From: an uncultured Muribaculum sp.
GTDB lineage: Bacteria > Bacteroidota > Bacteroidia > Bacteroidales > Muribaculaceae
NCBI GenBank assembly: GCA_910578835.1
Contig: CAJTSK010000035.1
Coordinates: 1 to 24,758, forward strand
DNA: 24,758 nucleotides
Direction: 5' to 3'
Below, one piece after another: positions 6,719 to 14,401 of this stretch. The number at the start of each line of letters is the position of its first letter. Within the stretch, counting starts at the first letter, position 1. The notes under the pieces are model-generated. The model was not told the origin of the DNA and searched no databases. It saw only the letters and a program-made list of their open reading frames with translations. Made by a program: the position numbers and the translations under genes.

Positions 6719-9700
6719 TTAAATGCCGAGACGCAAAGTAAATGTAAACTGCTTGGGTGAGGGGGTAGCCACACCACCTGAGTTGAAGAACTCGGGATCC
6801 TGACCGTTGAGCTTCTTGTCAGAGTAAATCAAGAAGAGGTTGGTCGCCTGAAGCTTCAATGATGCGGAACGCATACGTAGTTTCTCCATGAACGACGCGG
6901 GCACATCGTAAGTGATAGAGATATCTTTCATACGGATGAAGTCGCCCTTTGCAATACGCTCTGTCGAGTAGTTGTAAGCGTTGTAGGCATATTTAAGATA
7001 CGGGTCGGCGTCATATTGGCGCTTTGATGCGATGACAGGAATGTTGGTGTACTTCTCGTCACCCGGTTTTACCCAACGGTTTTTGAACTCTTTTGGCATA
7101 GCGTCAAGATCACCGTAGTAAGATGCAAATACCGGGTCAAGACGGATTACGTTGCCGAATGAGTAGGTGATAAACACGTTGGCGTGCCAGTTTTTCCAAC
7201 GGAATACGTTACCGAAACCTCCGGTGACAATCGGGTCGGTGGGACCTTCATAAACGAGGTGGTCGAGATGCTCGAATTCCTGGAAGTTGAGGTCGCTGAC
7301 GGTGACTTCGCCATTTTCGTTGATGAAGGTGGGAAGACCTTCTTCGTTAAGACCTTGGAAATTGTAAGAGAATAGGGCACGTACGGGATAACCCTTCATC
7401 GGGTATCCGTTACCGGTTACAAGGTCTATCACCTGTGAGCGTGAGTCAAGCTCGGTAATCTTGTTTTTTGCGTAGGCAAATGTCAAGTCGGTTGACCATG
7501 TGAAGTTGCGGGTAACGATGTTTCTTGTAGAAAGAGTGAACTCTACACCGTGGGCTGCCATAGATGCGACGTTTGCCATCTTAAGGTTCTGACCGCCGAC
7601 ACCCTGAGTGTAAATCGGACCGATAAGGTCATAGTTGTCACGCTTGTACCAGTCGAAGTCAAAGTTGATGCGGTTGTTTATGAAACCGAGAGCAACTCCG
7701 ATGTTAAGCTCATGCTTCTTTTCGTAAGTAAGCTCGCTGTTGGCGATTTCTTCAAGTGTGATACCTATTTCGCTGACAGATGAGAGAGGACGCCAGGGCT
7801 TGTAGGGATTGAAGATTGCAGTAGCGTTGGATACTGATGCGGGCCCTGACTCTGCAGTCAGTGAGTAAGATGCCTTAAGTGTGGCATGGCTCAACCATTG
7901 GTTGGAAATCGCTTTCTGGAACCAGGGTTCTTCGTGGGCGTTCCATGCACCTGACACGTTCCATGTGGGAAGCCAGCGTGAAGAGCGTGAACGTCCGAGC
8001 TTGTTGGTGCCTTCATAACGGATAGTACCGTTGATGATGTAGCGGCCAGCAAAAGAGTATGTACCTGTGCCGAAGAACGCTGCCGAACGGCGATAGGTCC
8101 ACTGGTTAGAGTAGTAGGTGTGACCTTCCTCAATCTGCTGCTTGAACAGGTTGTAGTCAAGGAAGGGGGTGTTACCGTTGTCGTAGCAGAAACCCCATCC
8201 TTCAAAGCTTACTGCGTTACGGTCAGTGGCACTGATTTCTGTACCACCCATGAGGTTCATGATGTGGACACGGTTGAATGTCTTGTTGTAAGTGGCAAGA
8301 GCGCGGAAGTCGGTCTGTGACACTGAATATACGTTATTGTAGTAGATACCACCCTTGGGGAGCACAGTCTGAGGAAGTGCATTGGGGTTTTCGGGGTCGG
8401 TGTACAAAAATTTATTAAGGTCACGGATGGTGGCATCCTCGGGGTCGATACCGGCGCGGTAAGCGTTTGCCTGGTTGGAGTTGTCTTTTACGAAATGCTC
8501 GTTGGTTGAGCGCTGGTAGCGGTATGCACCAAGAGCAGTGATGTCAAGACCATCGATAGGACGCCAGTTGAGCTCGCCCTGGAACTTGAGGTCGGTTACG
8601 CCAAGGTCGATGTAATTGTTGTCAAGTTCTTCGAATATGTTGAAATTAGAGTAGTTGCGGGTATAGCTTTCTCTTGGGTCAAGAGTGCGTGAAGTATTGA
8701 GCGCGTAGCTATAGGGGTTGATGTCAAAGTTACGCTTAACTTCACCTGATACCACATCGATATCCTGTGACAATGTACCGGGAGCGCGCTGCTTACGGTA
8801 AGAGTCGCTGGTAAGAAGTTTTACAGTGACAGTAGGGGAGATATCGTAAGATGCGTTACCGTTGAATGTATAGCGGGTAACGTTGCTTGACAATGTCCAG
8901 CCCGGATCGTGCATTACAGAGATTGAAGAGTAGAAACGTCCCTTGTCGGTACCGCCTGAGATGCTGACAGCATGGTTCATCATGACGTTGGTCTTGAAGA
9001 GCTCGTCAAACCAGTCGGTGTTGCGGAACTCTGCTTCACGAAGGTAGGCGTTTTTAGCGGCAGTGGTGTTGGCGAGGCCAAACTTGCCTGTTGCGGGGTC
9101 GTAGGTGTTGATGAGCTGATACATCTTACCGTATACTCCTGATTCAGATGCCTTGGTAAGGCTTGATAGTTCGAGCCATCCCTTCTCCTCCATTTCCTTG
9201 TACACGCCCATCTGCTCCTGAGAGTTCATGATGTTGAAGTTGCGGTAGTTGGGCTTGAGGCGCATGGTAAACTCGCCGGTGTAATTAATCTGGCTTGTTC
9301 CTGCCTTACCTTTCTTGGTGGTAACGACAATCACACCTGCCATCGCGCGGGCACCGTAGATTGATGTTGCCGAACCGTCCTTAAGAATCTGGAACGACTC
9401 GATGTCGTCGGCGTTAAGACCTGCGATAGCTGATGAAATAAGGGTGGTGGCGTCACCTGAAGAGAGGTCGTCGGCCGACACCTCTACTGCATCTTCAAGC
9501 ACGACACCATCGACAACCCATAGCGGGGTCGAGTTACCGTAGATTGAAGTGGCACCACGCACACGGATTTTCGGTGCGGTACCGAATGTGCCTGATACGT
9601 TCTGGACCGATACACCGGCAGCTCGACCTTCGAGCGAGCGGGAAATATCGGCGACACCGGTGAGGCGCGCGTCTTCAGCGTCGATTTTGGTGGTAGCACC

Positions 9701-10054
9701 GGTAAACAGACGCTTATCCATTTTTGACATACCTGTAACAACGACTTCACCCAACTGCTTTGCGTTGGATTCCATCACGATTTTCAATGGAGATGAGCTT
9801 GCTTTCACTTCGACAGTCTTCATGCCGACATACTTTACCTCAAGGATAGAGTTGGCGGATGGAACATTGAGTGTAAAGTTACCGTCAAAATCGGTAGCAG
9901 TGGCTATTGTGGCCTTTCCTTTTACAGAAACCGTAGCTCCGATCAGCGGTTCATCATCATCCCCGGAAATCACGACACCTGTTACACGGCTTTGAGCAAA
10001 CAGCCCTATGCTTATGCATAGCGCCGCCAATAACAGCATTAATCTTTTCTCCAT
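6719..10054 (-). CDS. SusC/RagA-family TonB-dependent outer-membrane transporter
   Basis: The 1111-residue protein has a signal peptide (MEKRLMLLLAALCISIGLFA), then a carboxypeptidase-D regulatory-like domain (about 23-94, RVTGVVISG...GATVSVKG). The TonB-box-like GEVVVTG is at 102-108, and the plug domain follows, with IRVRGATSIYG (163-173) and DGSATSIYGARAMAGVI near 226-242. The rest is a 22-strand-type barrel ending in an aromatic/hydrophobic strand (FTFTLRLGI). The frame stays open to 10081 through a TTG, but the ATG at 10054 directly precedes the signal peptide and is the better start. It imports the locus's substrate through the outer membrane using TonB energy. It is first in the operon. 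Confidence 0.96.
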   Translation of the reverse strand: MEKRLMLLLAALCISIGLFAQSRVTGVVISGDDDEPLIGATVSVKGKATIATATDFDGNFTLNVPSANSILEVKYVGMKTVEVKASSSPLKIVMESNAKQLGEVVVTGMSKMDKRLFTGATTKIDAEDARLTGVADISRSLEGRAAGVSVQNVSGTFGTAPKIRVRGATSIYGNSTPLWVVDGVVLEDAVEVSADDLSSGDATTLISSAIAGLNADDIESFQILKDGSATSIYGARAMAGVIVVTTKKGKAGTSQINYTGEFTMRLKPNYRNFNIMNSQEQMGVYKEMEEKGWLELSSLTKASESGVYGKMYQLINTYDPATGKFGLANTTAAKNAYLREAEFRNTDWFDELFKTNVMMNHAVSISGGTDKGRFYSSISVMHDPGWTLSSNVTRYTFNGNASYDISPTVTVKLLTSDSYRKQRAPGTLSQDIDVVSGEVKRNFDINPYSYALNTSRTLDPRESYTRNYSNFNIFEELDNNYIDLGVTDLKFQGELNWRPIDGLDITALGAYRYQRSTNEHFVKDNSNQANAYRAGIDPEDATIRDLNKFLYTDPENPNALPQTVLPKGGIYYNNVYSVSQTDFRALATYNKTFNRVHIMNLMGGTEISATDRNAVSFEGWGFCYDNGNTPFLDYNLFKQQIEEGHTYYSNQWTYRRSAAFFGTGTYSFAGRYIINGTIRYEGTNKLGRSRSSRWLPTWNVSGAWNAHEEPWFQKAISNQWLSHATLKASYSLTAESGPASVSNATAIFNPYKPWRPLSSVSEIGITLEEIANSELTYEKKHELNIGVALGFINNRINFDFDWYKRDNYDLIGPIYTQGVGGQNLKMANVASMAAHGVEFTLSTRNIVTRNFTWSTDLTFAYAKNKITELDSRSQVIDLVTGNGYPMKGYPVRALFSYNFQGLNEEGLPTFINENGEVTVSDLNFQEFEHLDHLVYEGPTDPIVTGGFGNVFRWKNWHANVFITYSFGNVIRLDPVFASYYGDLDAMPKEFKNRWVKPGDEKYTNIPVIASKRQYDADPYLKYAYNAYNYSTERIAKGDFIRMKDISITYDVPASFMEKLRMRSASLKLQATNLFLIYSDKKLNGQDPEFFNSGGVATPSPKQFTFTLRLGI

Positions 10055-10186
10055 AGAATCAATGTAATAATGATAATTCAATCAATTCTGACAGCCTACT
10101 AAATACAACTATGCCGCGCGAGCTGGCTGTCTATCGACTACGCCCGACATCATACACTTTAAGATGATTTTTGCATGAACTCCCTA

Positions 10187-10221
10187 CAAAAATACAGCTA
10201 AATTACTCCTACGCTATCAAA
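10187..10221 (-). promoter_or_regulatory. Candidate susC promoter, proximal
   Basis: Read on the minus strand, TATTTTTG (10187-10194) fits the Bacteroidetes -7 box TAnnTTTG. A TTTG (10218-10221) lies upstream with a 23-nt spacer, slightly longer than usual. This would give a leader of roughly 125 nt before the ATG at 10054. Confidence 0.5.
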
Positions 10222-10243
10222 GCGTCATTGCAAATTCCAATGG

Positions 10244-10274
10244 CAAAATTAAACTATATATCTGAATATACAAT
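10244..10274 (-). promoter_or_regulatory. Candidate susC promoter, distal
   Basis: Minus-strand TAATTTTG (10244-10251) is a perfect -7 box. ATTG (10271-10274), one base off TTTG, lies 19 nt upstream. Use of this site would give a leader of about 185 nt. Which of the two sites is used cannot be decided from sequence. Confidence 0.4.
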
Positions 10275-10511
10275 ATGTTTCGATGCTTTTTAACACAAAT
10301 AATGTGAAGTTTTTATAGGAAATGAAGCATAAATTATGATTCGTAAGTAACGACTGATTGTATTTAAGTGAAAAACTGTCAGAATATATGCCATATAGTT
10401 ACGATGTGTGTTAAAACATGGCAAATATCTTACTGATTTGTAAAAATCGGTTAATTAAGAATAAACGTGAAGTAACAATCTTTAAGTAAGATGATTGACT
10501 ACAAGTGAGTG

Positions 10512-11357
10512 TCATGCTGCCGAGATGGTGAATGCTACCGAATAGACAAACATGAGTATTGCCGTCATGCCGAGTATAGGGTTGAGCGCTGCACCGCGGT
10601 GGGTGCGCACGAAGTTCCACAGGCAGCCGTGGGCAATGAGGTAGATTGCCGTGATTGCCCATGGGGTGTAGGGGAGCATGAGTAGGGCGGCGGCTATGCC
10701 ATTGATAAGATAGATGGCGAGTACGCTGCGGCGACCGAGCATCACGGCGAGAGTGTTTTTGCCTACGGCGGCATCATCGTCGGCATCGCGGTAGTTATTG
10801 ACAATCAACACATTGGCTCCCATTAGCCCTATTGCGACCGACCCAAGTAGCACCGGGAGGGTAAACGTCTCGGCTTGAATATAGTAAGTGAGGTTGACAG
10901 GGATTATTCCGAAGAAGCATATCACGGCGACTTCGCCGAGCCCGTGGCGCGATAGCGGATAGGGGCCGGCGGAGTAGGCGATGGCACCGAGCGCAATAAC
11001 GATGCCGGCAGGCAGCAGCCACCAGCCACCCCAGTGGATGAGCGATAGCCCGATGACACACGCTGCGCCGAGCACGGCGTAAGTGGCGTGTTTCATCGCT
11101 CCGGGCGTTATGTCGCCTTCGGTTACGCCCCGGCGGGGTCCCTCGCGCCCGGCGCGGTCAAGTCCGTCGCGGAAGTCGTAATACTCGTTGGCGAAGTTGG
11201 AGGCTATCTGCGCGAGCATGGCGAATAGCAGGCATAGCAGCGCGGGAAGCCAGCGGAATGAGTGGTCGGAGATTGCGAAGCCGACAGCTGTGATAACGCC
11301 GGCTATCGATACGGGAAGGGTGCGGAGGCGCATCGCCTCGATCCATGATTTAATCAT
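10512..11357 (-). CDS. menA: 1,4-dihydroxy-2-naphthoate polyprenyltransferase
   Basis: This membrane enzyme joins a polyprenyl chain to 1,4-dihydroxy-2-naphthoate, giving demethylmenaquinone for anaerobic respiration. The two Asp-rich UbiA motifs are clear: NFANEYYDFRDGLD (about 54-67) and NNYRDADDD (about 187-195), with eight or nine hydrophobic segments across 281 residues, the usual MenA length. ATG 11357 overlaps the stop of the upstream ATPase gene by 8 nt. An earlier TTG (11366) is possible but less likely. The overlap implies translational coupling. No other menaquinone gene is in the window, so menA is separated from any men cluster here. Confidence 0.93.
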   Translation of the reverse strand: MIKSWIEAMRLRTLPVSIAGVITAVGFAISDHSFRWLPALLCLLFAMLAQIASNFANEYYDFRDGLDRAGREGPRRGVTEGDITPGAMKHATYAVLGAACVIGLSLIHWGGWWLLPAGIVIALGAIAYSAGPYPLSRHGLGEVAVICFFGIIPVNLTYYIQAETFTLPVLLGSVAIGLMGANVLIVNNYRDADDDAAVGKNTLAVMLGRRSVLAIYLINGIAAALLMLPYTPWAITAIYLIAHGCLWNFVRTHRGAALNPILGMTAILMFVYSVAFTISAA

Positions 11358-12942
11358 TTTGGGCAAGTGAAATGGTTGGTTTTGCCGACGCCTGTGTCTC
11401 GTCGATGCCGAAGCATGATATTATCGCCTTGCGTATGCGCTCGGCGCCGGGACCGTCGTGGCGCAGGATGTCGATTACTTTTTTTATGTAGGCGTCTTTG
11501 TTGGCGAGTCCGCAGAGTCCGGCGACGTTAGATGCGGGCAGCATCGACTTCTGGTTGTAGACGCGCAATACCGAAGAGTAGTCGTCTTCAGCCACATAGC
11601 GGTGGAAGTCGTTGCAGAACCGCTGAAACATCTGGCGCGGCTTTATCTCGTCGACAAGGCCGGTCATGTGGCGTTCGAGCTGCCCGATGTTGGTAAACCT
11701 GCCGTCGATGCGGCATTCGACAAACCGCTTCACGCGATGACGGGTATGGAGTAGCGCCTGCTGGCGTATCTCCTGCCGGAACTGCCCGAGTATCGACTTC
11801 TTGACATGGGCAAACACTTTTTCCTCTTTCTTGCCACATGTGCGGGCTACTGTCTTGATTACCTCTTCAAGCATGAGGATGTTTTCGATTTCAGCCACGT
11901 CGGGCACGAAGATTTTCTTGTCGCGCAGATATTTTACCTCTTTCGGGTCGCGGCGGTCGCGGTCGACTATGCCGTGGCTGTCGAGATGGTGAAATGAATT
12001 GAGGTCGTTGAAAGTGCGCGTAGCCTCGATTACCTTGTTGCAGCTGCCGAGCGACCTCACGGTGTAGTCGGTAAACACGAGGGGGTAGAGCTTGGCATCG
12101 ATGGAGTGGGTGGCGTCGCCCTCGATGAATAGCACCGGCTTGCGGGTGCCGATGAGTGCCATGTAAAGGTCGTCGCTCATGGGGGAGCCGGGCGGGAGCA
12201 CGGCGTAGTCCCAGCTGACGCTTGTGGCATCGTAGTCGCGCACCCATATGATAAGGTTGTCGGGGCGCGACGAGAGAAACTCGATGTCGTGGGTGGTGTA
12301 GATAAATGTGCAGTCGGGGCGCATCGACTCTACCTTGTCCCATATGATGCCGGTGATGCTGGGGTGGAGAAACAGCCCGGGGCTGTCGACAAATATCACT
12401 GCTCCTTCAGGGGCGTACATAGCCGCCCCGAAGTAGTAGAGCACGGCTTTCTCGCCGTCGGAGAGTTTGACGGGCGAATATGACTCGCCGGGATTGCGGC
12501 TGAAGAGCATCCTTCCTCCTTCATAGAGCACGCGGCTGTCGGGGAATATCTCCTGCCACGCCTTTATCACACTGTCGAGACGGCTCTTTGCCGGCTCCTT
12601 GCCGCTTACCTTGCCGGCGAAGAGATTGAGCATCTCGTCAAGCACCATGAGCATCATGAGCCTGTCAAATTGAGTGGGCACGTCGTCGCGCAGGAATGTC
12701 GAGCGCTTTACTGCGTCGGCAAAGAGCCTGTCGATTGACCCGGGGAGAGTGTCGGGGTCAAGGGAGCGGTAGAGGGCGTTGAGTGCCGATATGCGAAACG
12801 CTTTCTCTTCCATCTCCGAGATTAGGCTTTCGGTAAAGCGGGTCTTGCCGGAGCCGTTGGCGCCGATTATGACCACTCTGCGGCGACCGGCGTTTACGGT
12901 CTCGCGGGTGCCGTCGTGTCGGGCTGGGAGGTGTAGATTCAT
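11350..12942 (-). CDS. ABC-type ATPase fused to DUF4435 (TOPRIM-like) domain
   Basis: The N-terminal P-loop ATPase has Walker A GANGSGKT (27-34), an ABC-like signature LSDGEK (160-165), Walker B VIFVDSP (182-188) and an H-loop TTHD (216-219). It lacks a large coiled-coil insert. The residue after the Walker B Asp186 is Ser, where the catalytic Glu of most relatives would be. The C-terminal part looks like DUF4435, with TOPRIM-type acidic motifs: FIEGD (272-276), GIVDRDRR (324-331) and AEIEN (350-354). The plan recalls OLD/GajA-type ATPase-nucleases, but the biological role of this subfamily is unknown to me. A housekeeping role coupled to menA, or a defence role, are both open. Confidence 0.8.
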   Translation of the reverse strand: MNLHLPARHDGTRETVNAGRRRVVIIGANGSGKTRFTESLISEMEEKAFRISALNALYRSLDPDTLPGSIDRLFADAVKRSTFLRDDVPTQFDRLMMLMVLDEMLNLFAGKVSGKEPAKSRLDSVIKAWQEIFPDSRVLYEGGRMLFSRNPGESYSPVKLSDGEKAVLYYFGAAMYAPEGAVIFVDSPGLFLHPSITGIIWDKVESMRPDCTFIYTTHDIEFLSSRPDNLIIWVRDYDATSVSWDYAVLPPGSPMSDDLYMALIGTRKPVLFIEGDATHSIDAKLYPLVFTDYTVRSLGSCNKVIEATRTFNDLNSFHHLDSHGIVDRDRRDPKEVKYLRDKKIFVPDVAEIENILMLEEVIKTVARTCGKKEEKVFAHVKKSILGQFRQEIRQQALLHTRHRVKRFVECRIDGRFTNIGQLERHMTGLVDEIKPRQMFQRFCNDFHRYVAEDDYSSVLRVYNQKSMLPASNVAGLCGLANKDAYIKKVIDILRHDGPGAERIRKAIISCFGIDETQASAKPTISLAQND

Positions 12943-13016
12943 GATGCGTGTCGATTTTTTGTGACTACGTAAAGTTACAAAAAACTTTTGTAATCTTGTG
13001 GCTTTGGGTTGCCCAT

Positions 13017-13937
13017 TTATGCGTTGCCTATCACCGAAAGGTCATATTTCTTGAGCAGCATCGCCGGATGATATGACATCTTTGCCTTCCGGAGACCTTC
13101 GTCGCCCACATCCTCCTCGCGGTTGATAAACGATATCCCGTGGCGGTCAAGCATATCGGCGGCAAACATTTTGTTGATTGTCTCGCCTGCGCCATTGATG
13201 TCGTGACGCATCTTCTCGATATGTACATAGAGTGTGTCGCCTATTACCTCGCCGATGGTAAATGCCACGATGCCCTCTTCGGGGGTCGCGAGCATTGCGC
13301 CCTCAAATGGCAGTCGCGCGTAATTGTCGAGCACGCTAAACACCTGTTTGCGCTCTTCGGCGGCGGTAGGTTGCGTGGTGTCTTTGTCGCGCGTCAAGCC
13401 GTGGTAGAAATCTTTAACGGCGCTGATAAGTTCCGGGGTAATGCGGCAGTAAGTGTAGCCGGGATGCTCGGCGATGAACCGGTTGACATGATTGCGTTTC
13501 TTGCTGTATTTGTTGCCCGGGAGGGTTGCGAGCGCATTTGCGTCGTACAGGTAGTCGGCCCAGTCGGTCAGTTCCTCGATATGGCATGCTCCGAGCGAGT
13601 AAAAGTCGCCCAGCCGGTCTTCGGGCACAGCGGAGAAGCGCAGCGGCAGGTTGCAGGCACAGCAATATTCAGCCACCATTGACAGCGCTTTACGGAGTGG
13701 CATCGCGCCTATGGGCATCGAAAACGCCGGGGTTGTCATGTCGTTTTCATCGGTGCCCTTTATGAAGAGGGTATTGTCGATGATGGCATATTCATATTTG
13801 AAATAGTCAGCCCACATTAGCAGTCCGGCGAGCGTGTAGTCACATGTGCGGCTTTTGGCATATTCAAGCAACGGTGCTATTTCAGCCACAGCGTTGATAG
13901 TAAGCGGCTTGAATTTGATTACAGTAATAGTATCCAT
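13017..13937 (-). CDS. DUF2156 domain protein (LPG-synthase C-domain-like)
   Basis: This 306-residue soluble protein resembles the DUF2156 group: two GNAT-like halves related to the catalytic part of phosphatidylglycerol lysyltransferases, and to Fem-type aminoacyl transferases. Supporting traits are the KYSKKRNHVNRF segment near residue 150 and a late IAFTIGE/LYVHIEK pattern. It lacks the membrane segments of MprF, so it may be the stand-alone soluble form common in Bacteroidetes, of uncertain substrate. I chose ATG 13937, which has AAGGA upstream, over a GTG at 13955. A perfect leader hairpin lies just upstream, and 74 nt separate its end from the ATPase gene. Confidence 0.8.
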   Translation of the reverse strand: MDTITVIKFKPLTINAVAEIAPLLEYAKSRTCDYTLAGLLMWADYFKYEYAIIDNTLFIKGTDENDMTTPAFSMPIGAMPLRKALSMVAEYCCACNLPLRFSAVPEDRLGDFYSLGACHIEELTDWADYLYDANALATLPGNKYSKKRNHVNRFIAEHPGYTYCRITPELISAVKDFYHGLTRDKDTTQPTAAEERKQVFSVLDNYARLPFEGAMLATPEEGIVAFTIGEVIGDTLYVHIEKMRHDINGAGETINKMFAADMLDRHGISFINREEDVGDEGLRKAKMSYHPAMLLKKYDLSVIGNA

Positions 13938-13952
13938 AACATCCTTATTATT

Positions 13953-13982
13953 CACCGGCAGTCAGGTAAAATCGTGCCGGTG
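13953..13982 (-). promoter_or_regulatory. Leader hairpin before the DUF2156 gene
   Basis: CACCGGCA (13953-13960) and TGCCGGTG (13975-13982) form a perfect 8-bp stem with a 14-nt loop. On the minus strand it ends about 15 nt before the ATG at 13937, next to the AAGGA ribosome site, so it could influence translation or mRNA stability. Confidence 0.55.
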
Positions 13983-14007
13983 TAAAATATAATGCATGAA
14001 AATGTGC

Positions 14008-14025
14008 AAAAGTTTAAAAACTTTT
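14008..14025. promoter_or_regulatory. Perfect AT-rich palindrome between divergent units
   Basis: AAAAGTTT (14008-14015) and AAACTTTT (14018-14025) are perfect inverted arms around two As. The palindrome sits just upstream of the plus-strand -7 box (14028-14035). It overlaps AACTTTTG on the minus strand, a near -7 box for the DUF2156 gene. It could be an operator shared by the divergent units. Confidence 0.45.
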
Positions 14026-14027
14026 AT

Positions 14028-14035
14028 TATCTTTG
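14028..14035 (+). promoter_or_regulatory. -7 box of a plus-strand RNA promoter
   Basis: TATCTTTG matches TAnnTTTG exactly. No clear TTTG appears at the -33 distance, so the promoter is incomplete by consensus. It predicts transcription starting close to 14040-14042. Confidence 0.5.
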
Positions 14036-14088
14036 CCGTTGCATTCAGAGAAATAGCAGCCTGCGGGCTTACCTAACATAATAATCAC

Positions 14089-14214
14089 ATGAGTTCTCAA
14101 GTAGACTTATTTGACGCAACATATACGGTGTCACTCCGTCAGGCAGGGCATTCCGTGGTTTATGGCATTGCGCCGATAGCCCGGAAGTGTCCGGTTTTGT
14201 CGTGTGGCTACTGA
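14089..14214 (+). CDS. Possible 41-residue small protein inside the RNA unit
   Basis: ATG at 14089 opens 41 codons ending in TGA at 14212-14214. The peptide begins MSSQVDLFDATYTVSLRQAG and ends ARKCPVLSCGY. It has no signal peptide, no membrane span and no family I recognise. The preceding bases (AATAATCAC) hold no Shine-Dalgarno, which is common in Bacteroidetes. Its bases also take part in the proposed RNA stems, so it may be chance. Confidence 0.25.
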   Translation: MSSQVDLFDATYTVSLRQAGHSVVYGIAPIARKCPVLSCGY

Positions 14215-14249
14215 AGATATCGCACAATCAACATTCACTAATTTTTCCG

Positions 14250-14289
14250 GAAGAGCTGAAGTTGTGAAACTGTGGCTCTTCTTTTTTTT
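14250..14289 (+). terminator. Strong intrinsic terminator of the plus-strand RNA
   Basis: GAAGAGC (14250-14256) pairs with GCTCTTC (14275-14281), and an inner AGTT/AACT stem extends it. Eight Ts follow at 14282-14289. The polarity is clearly plus strand and no plus-strand protein gene precedes it. Confidence 0.85.
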
Positions 14290-14328
14290 GCACATTTCTT
14301 CCCGACCGTGGCTTACAATACGGGGCAT

Positions 14329-14364
14329 AAAAAAGGAGACATACCGGAACTCCGGCATGTCTCC
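14329..14364 (-). terminator. Intrinsic terminator of the fumarase gene
   Basis: GGAGACAT (14335-14342) pairs with ATGTCTCC (14357-14364), with an inner CCGG/CCGG stem. On the minus strand six Ts follow (complement of A14329-A14334). It lies about 40 nt past the fumarase stop and converges with the small RNA terminator. Confidence 0.85.
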
Positions 14365-14401
14365 CACACGTCAAATTATTTGCGCTTAAAATGACTGTAT
14401 G

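Larger units (their letters stand above)
10055..10511. other. AT-rich intergenic region holding the susC leader and promoters
   Basis: No protein-coding gene is supported. On the minus strand it carries the susC leader, with a 7-bp inverted repeat (GACAGCC 10090-10096, GGCTGTC 10125-10131), and two promoter candidates. Near 10431-10453, just past menA, a weak hairpin (ACTGATTT/AAATCGGT type) might help end the menA transcript, though no T-run follows it. Confidence 0.6.
14036..14290 (+). ncRNA. Orphan plus-strand transcript of about 250 nt (small RNA candidate)
   Basis: A -7 box at 14028 and a strong intrinsic terminator at 14250-14289 bound a unit with no conventional protein gene, on the strand opposite every neighbour. 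Long-range pairing is visible by eye: CGGGCT (14064-14069) with AGCCCG (14178-14183), and CGCAA (14115-14119) with TTGCG (14168-14172), giving a rod-like core. It also holds a 41-codon open frame (14089-14214). It could be a 6S-like RNA (the Bacteroidales-1 type is the known candidate in this order), a lineage-specific sRNA, or a small-protein mRNA. The identity is unresolved; the boundaries are the supported part. Confidence 0.55.

Noticed and set aside
9484..9995. Overlapping frames within susC in other frames
   Set aside because: They are explained by codon bias of the strongly supported SusC gene.
12966..12996. AT-rich palindrome TTACAAAAAACTTTTGTAA as the ATPase gene promoter
   Set aside because: Only near-matches to TAnnTTTG exist (TAACTTTA) and the spacing to any TTTG is wrong, so I could not support a promoter.
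14036..14290. tmRNA, RNase P RNA or SRP RNA
   Set aside because: I saw no tmRNA tag-peptide region or tRNA-like ends, no RNase P core such as GAGGAAAGTCC, and no SRP-type tetraloop helix.
14131..14367. Minus-strand 78-codon frame across the small RNA and fumarase terminator
   Set aside because: It runs through two terminators with low-complexity lysine stretches derived from the T-run, and has no recognisable features.
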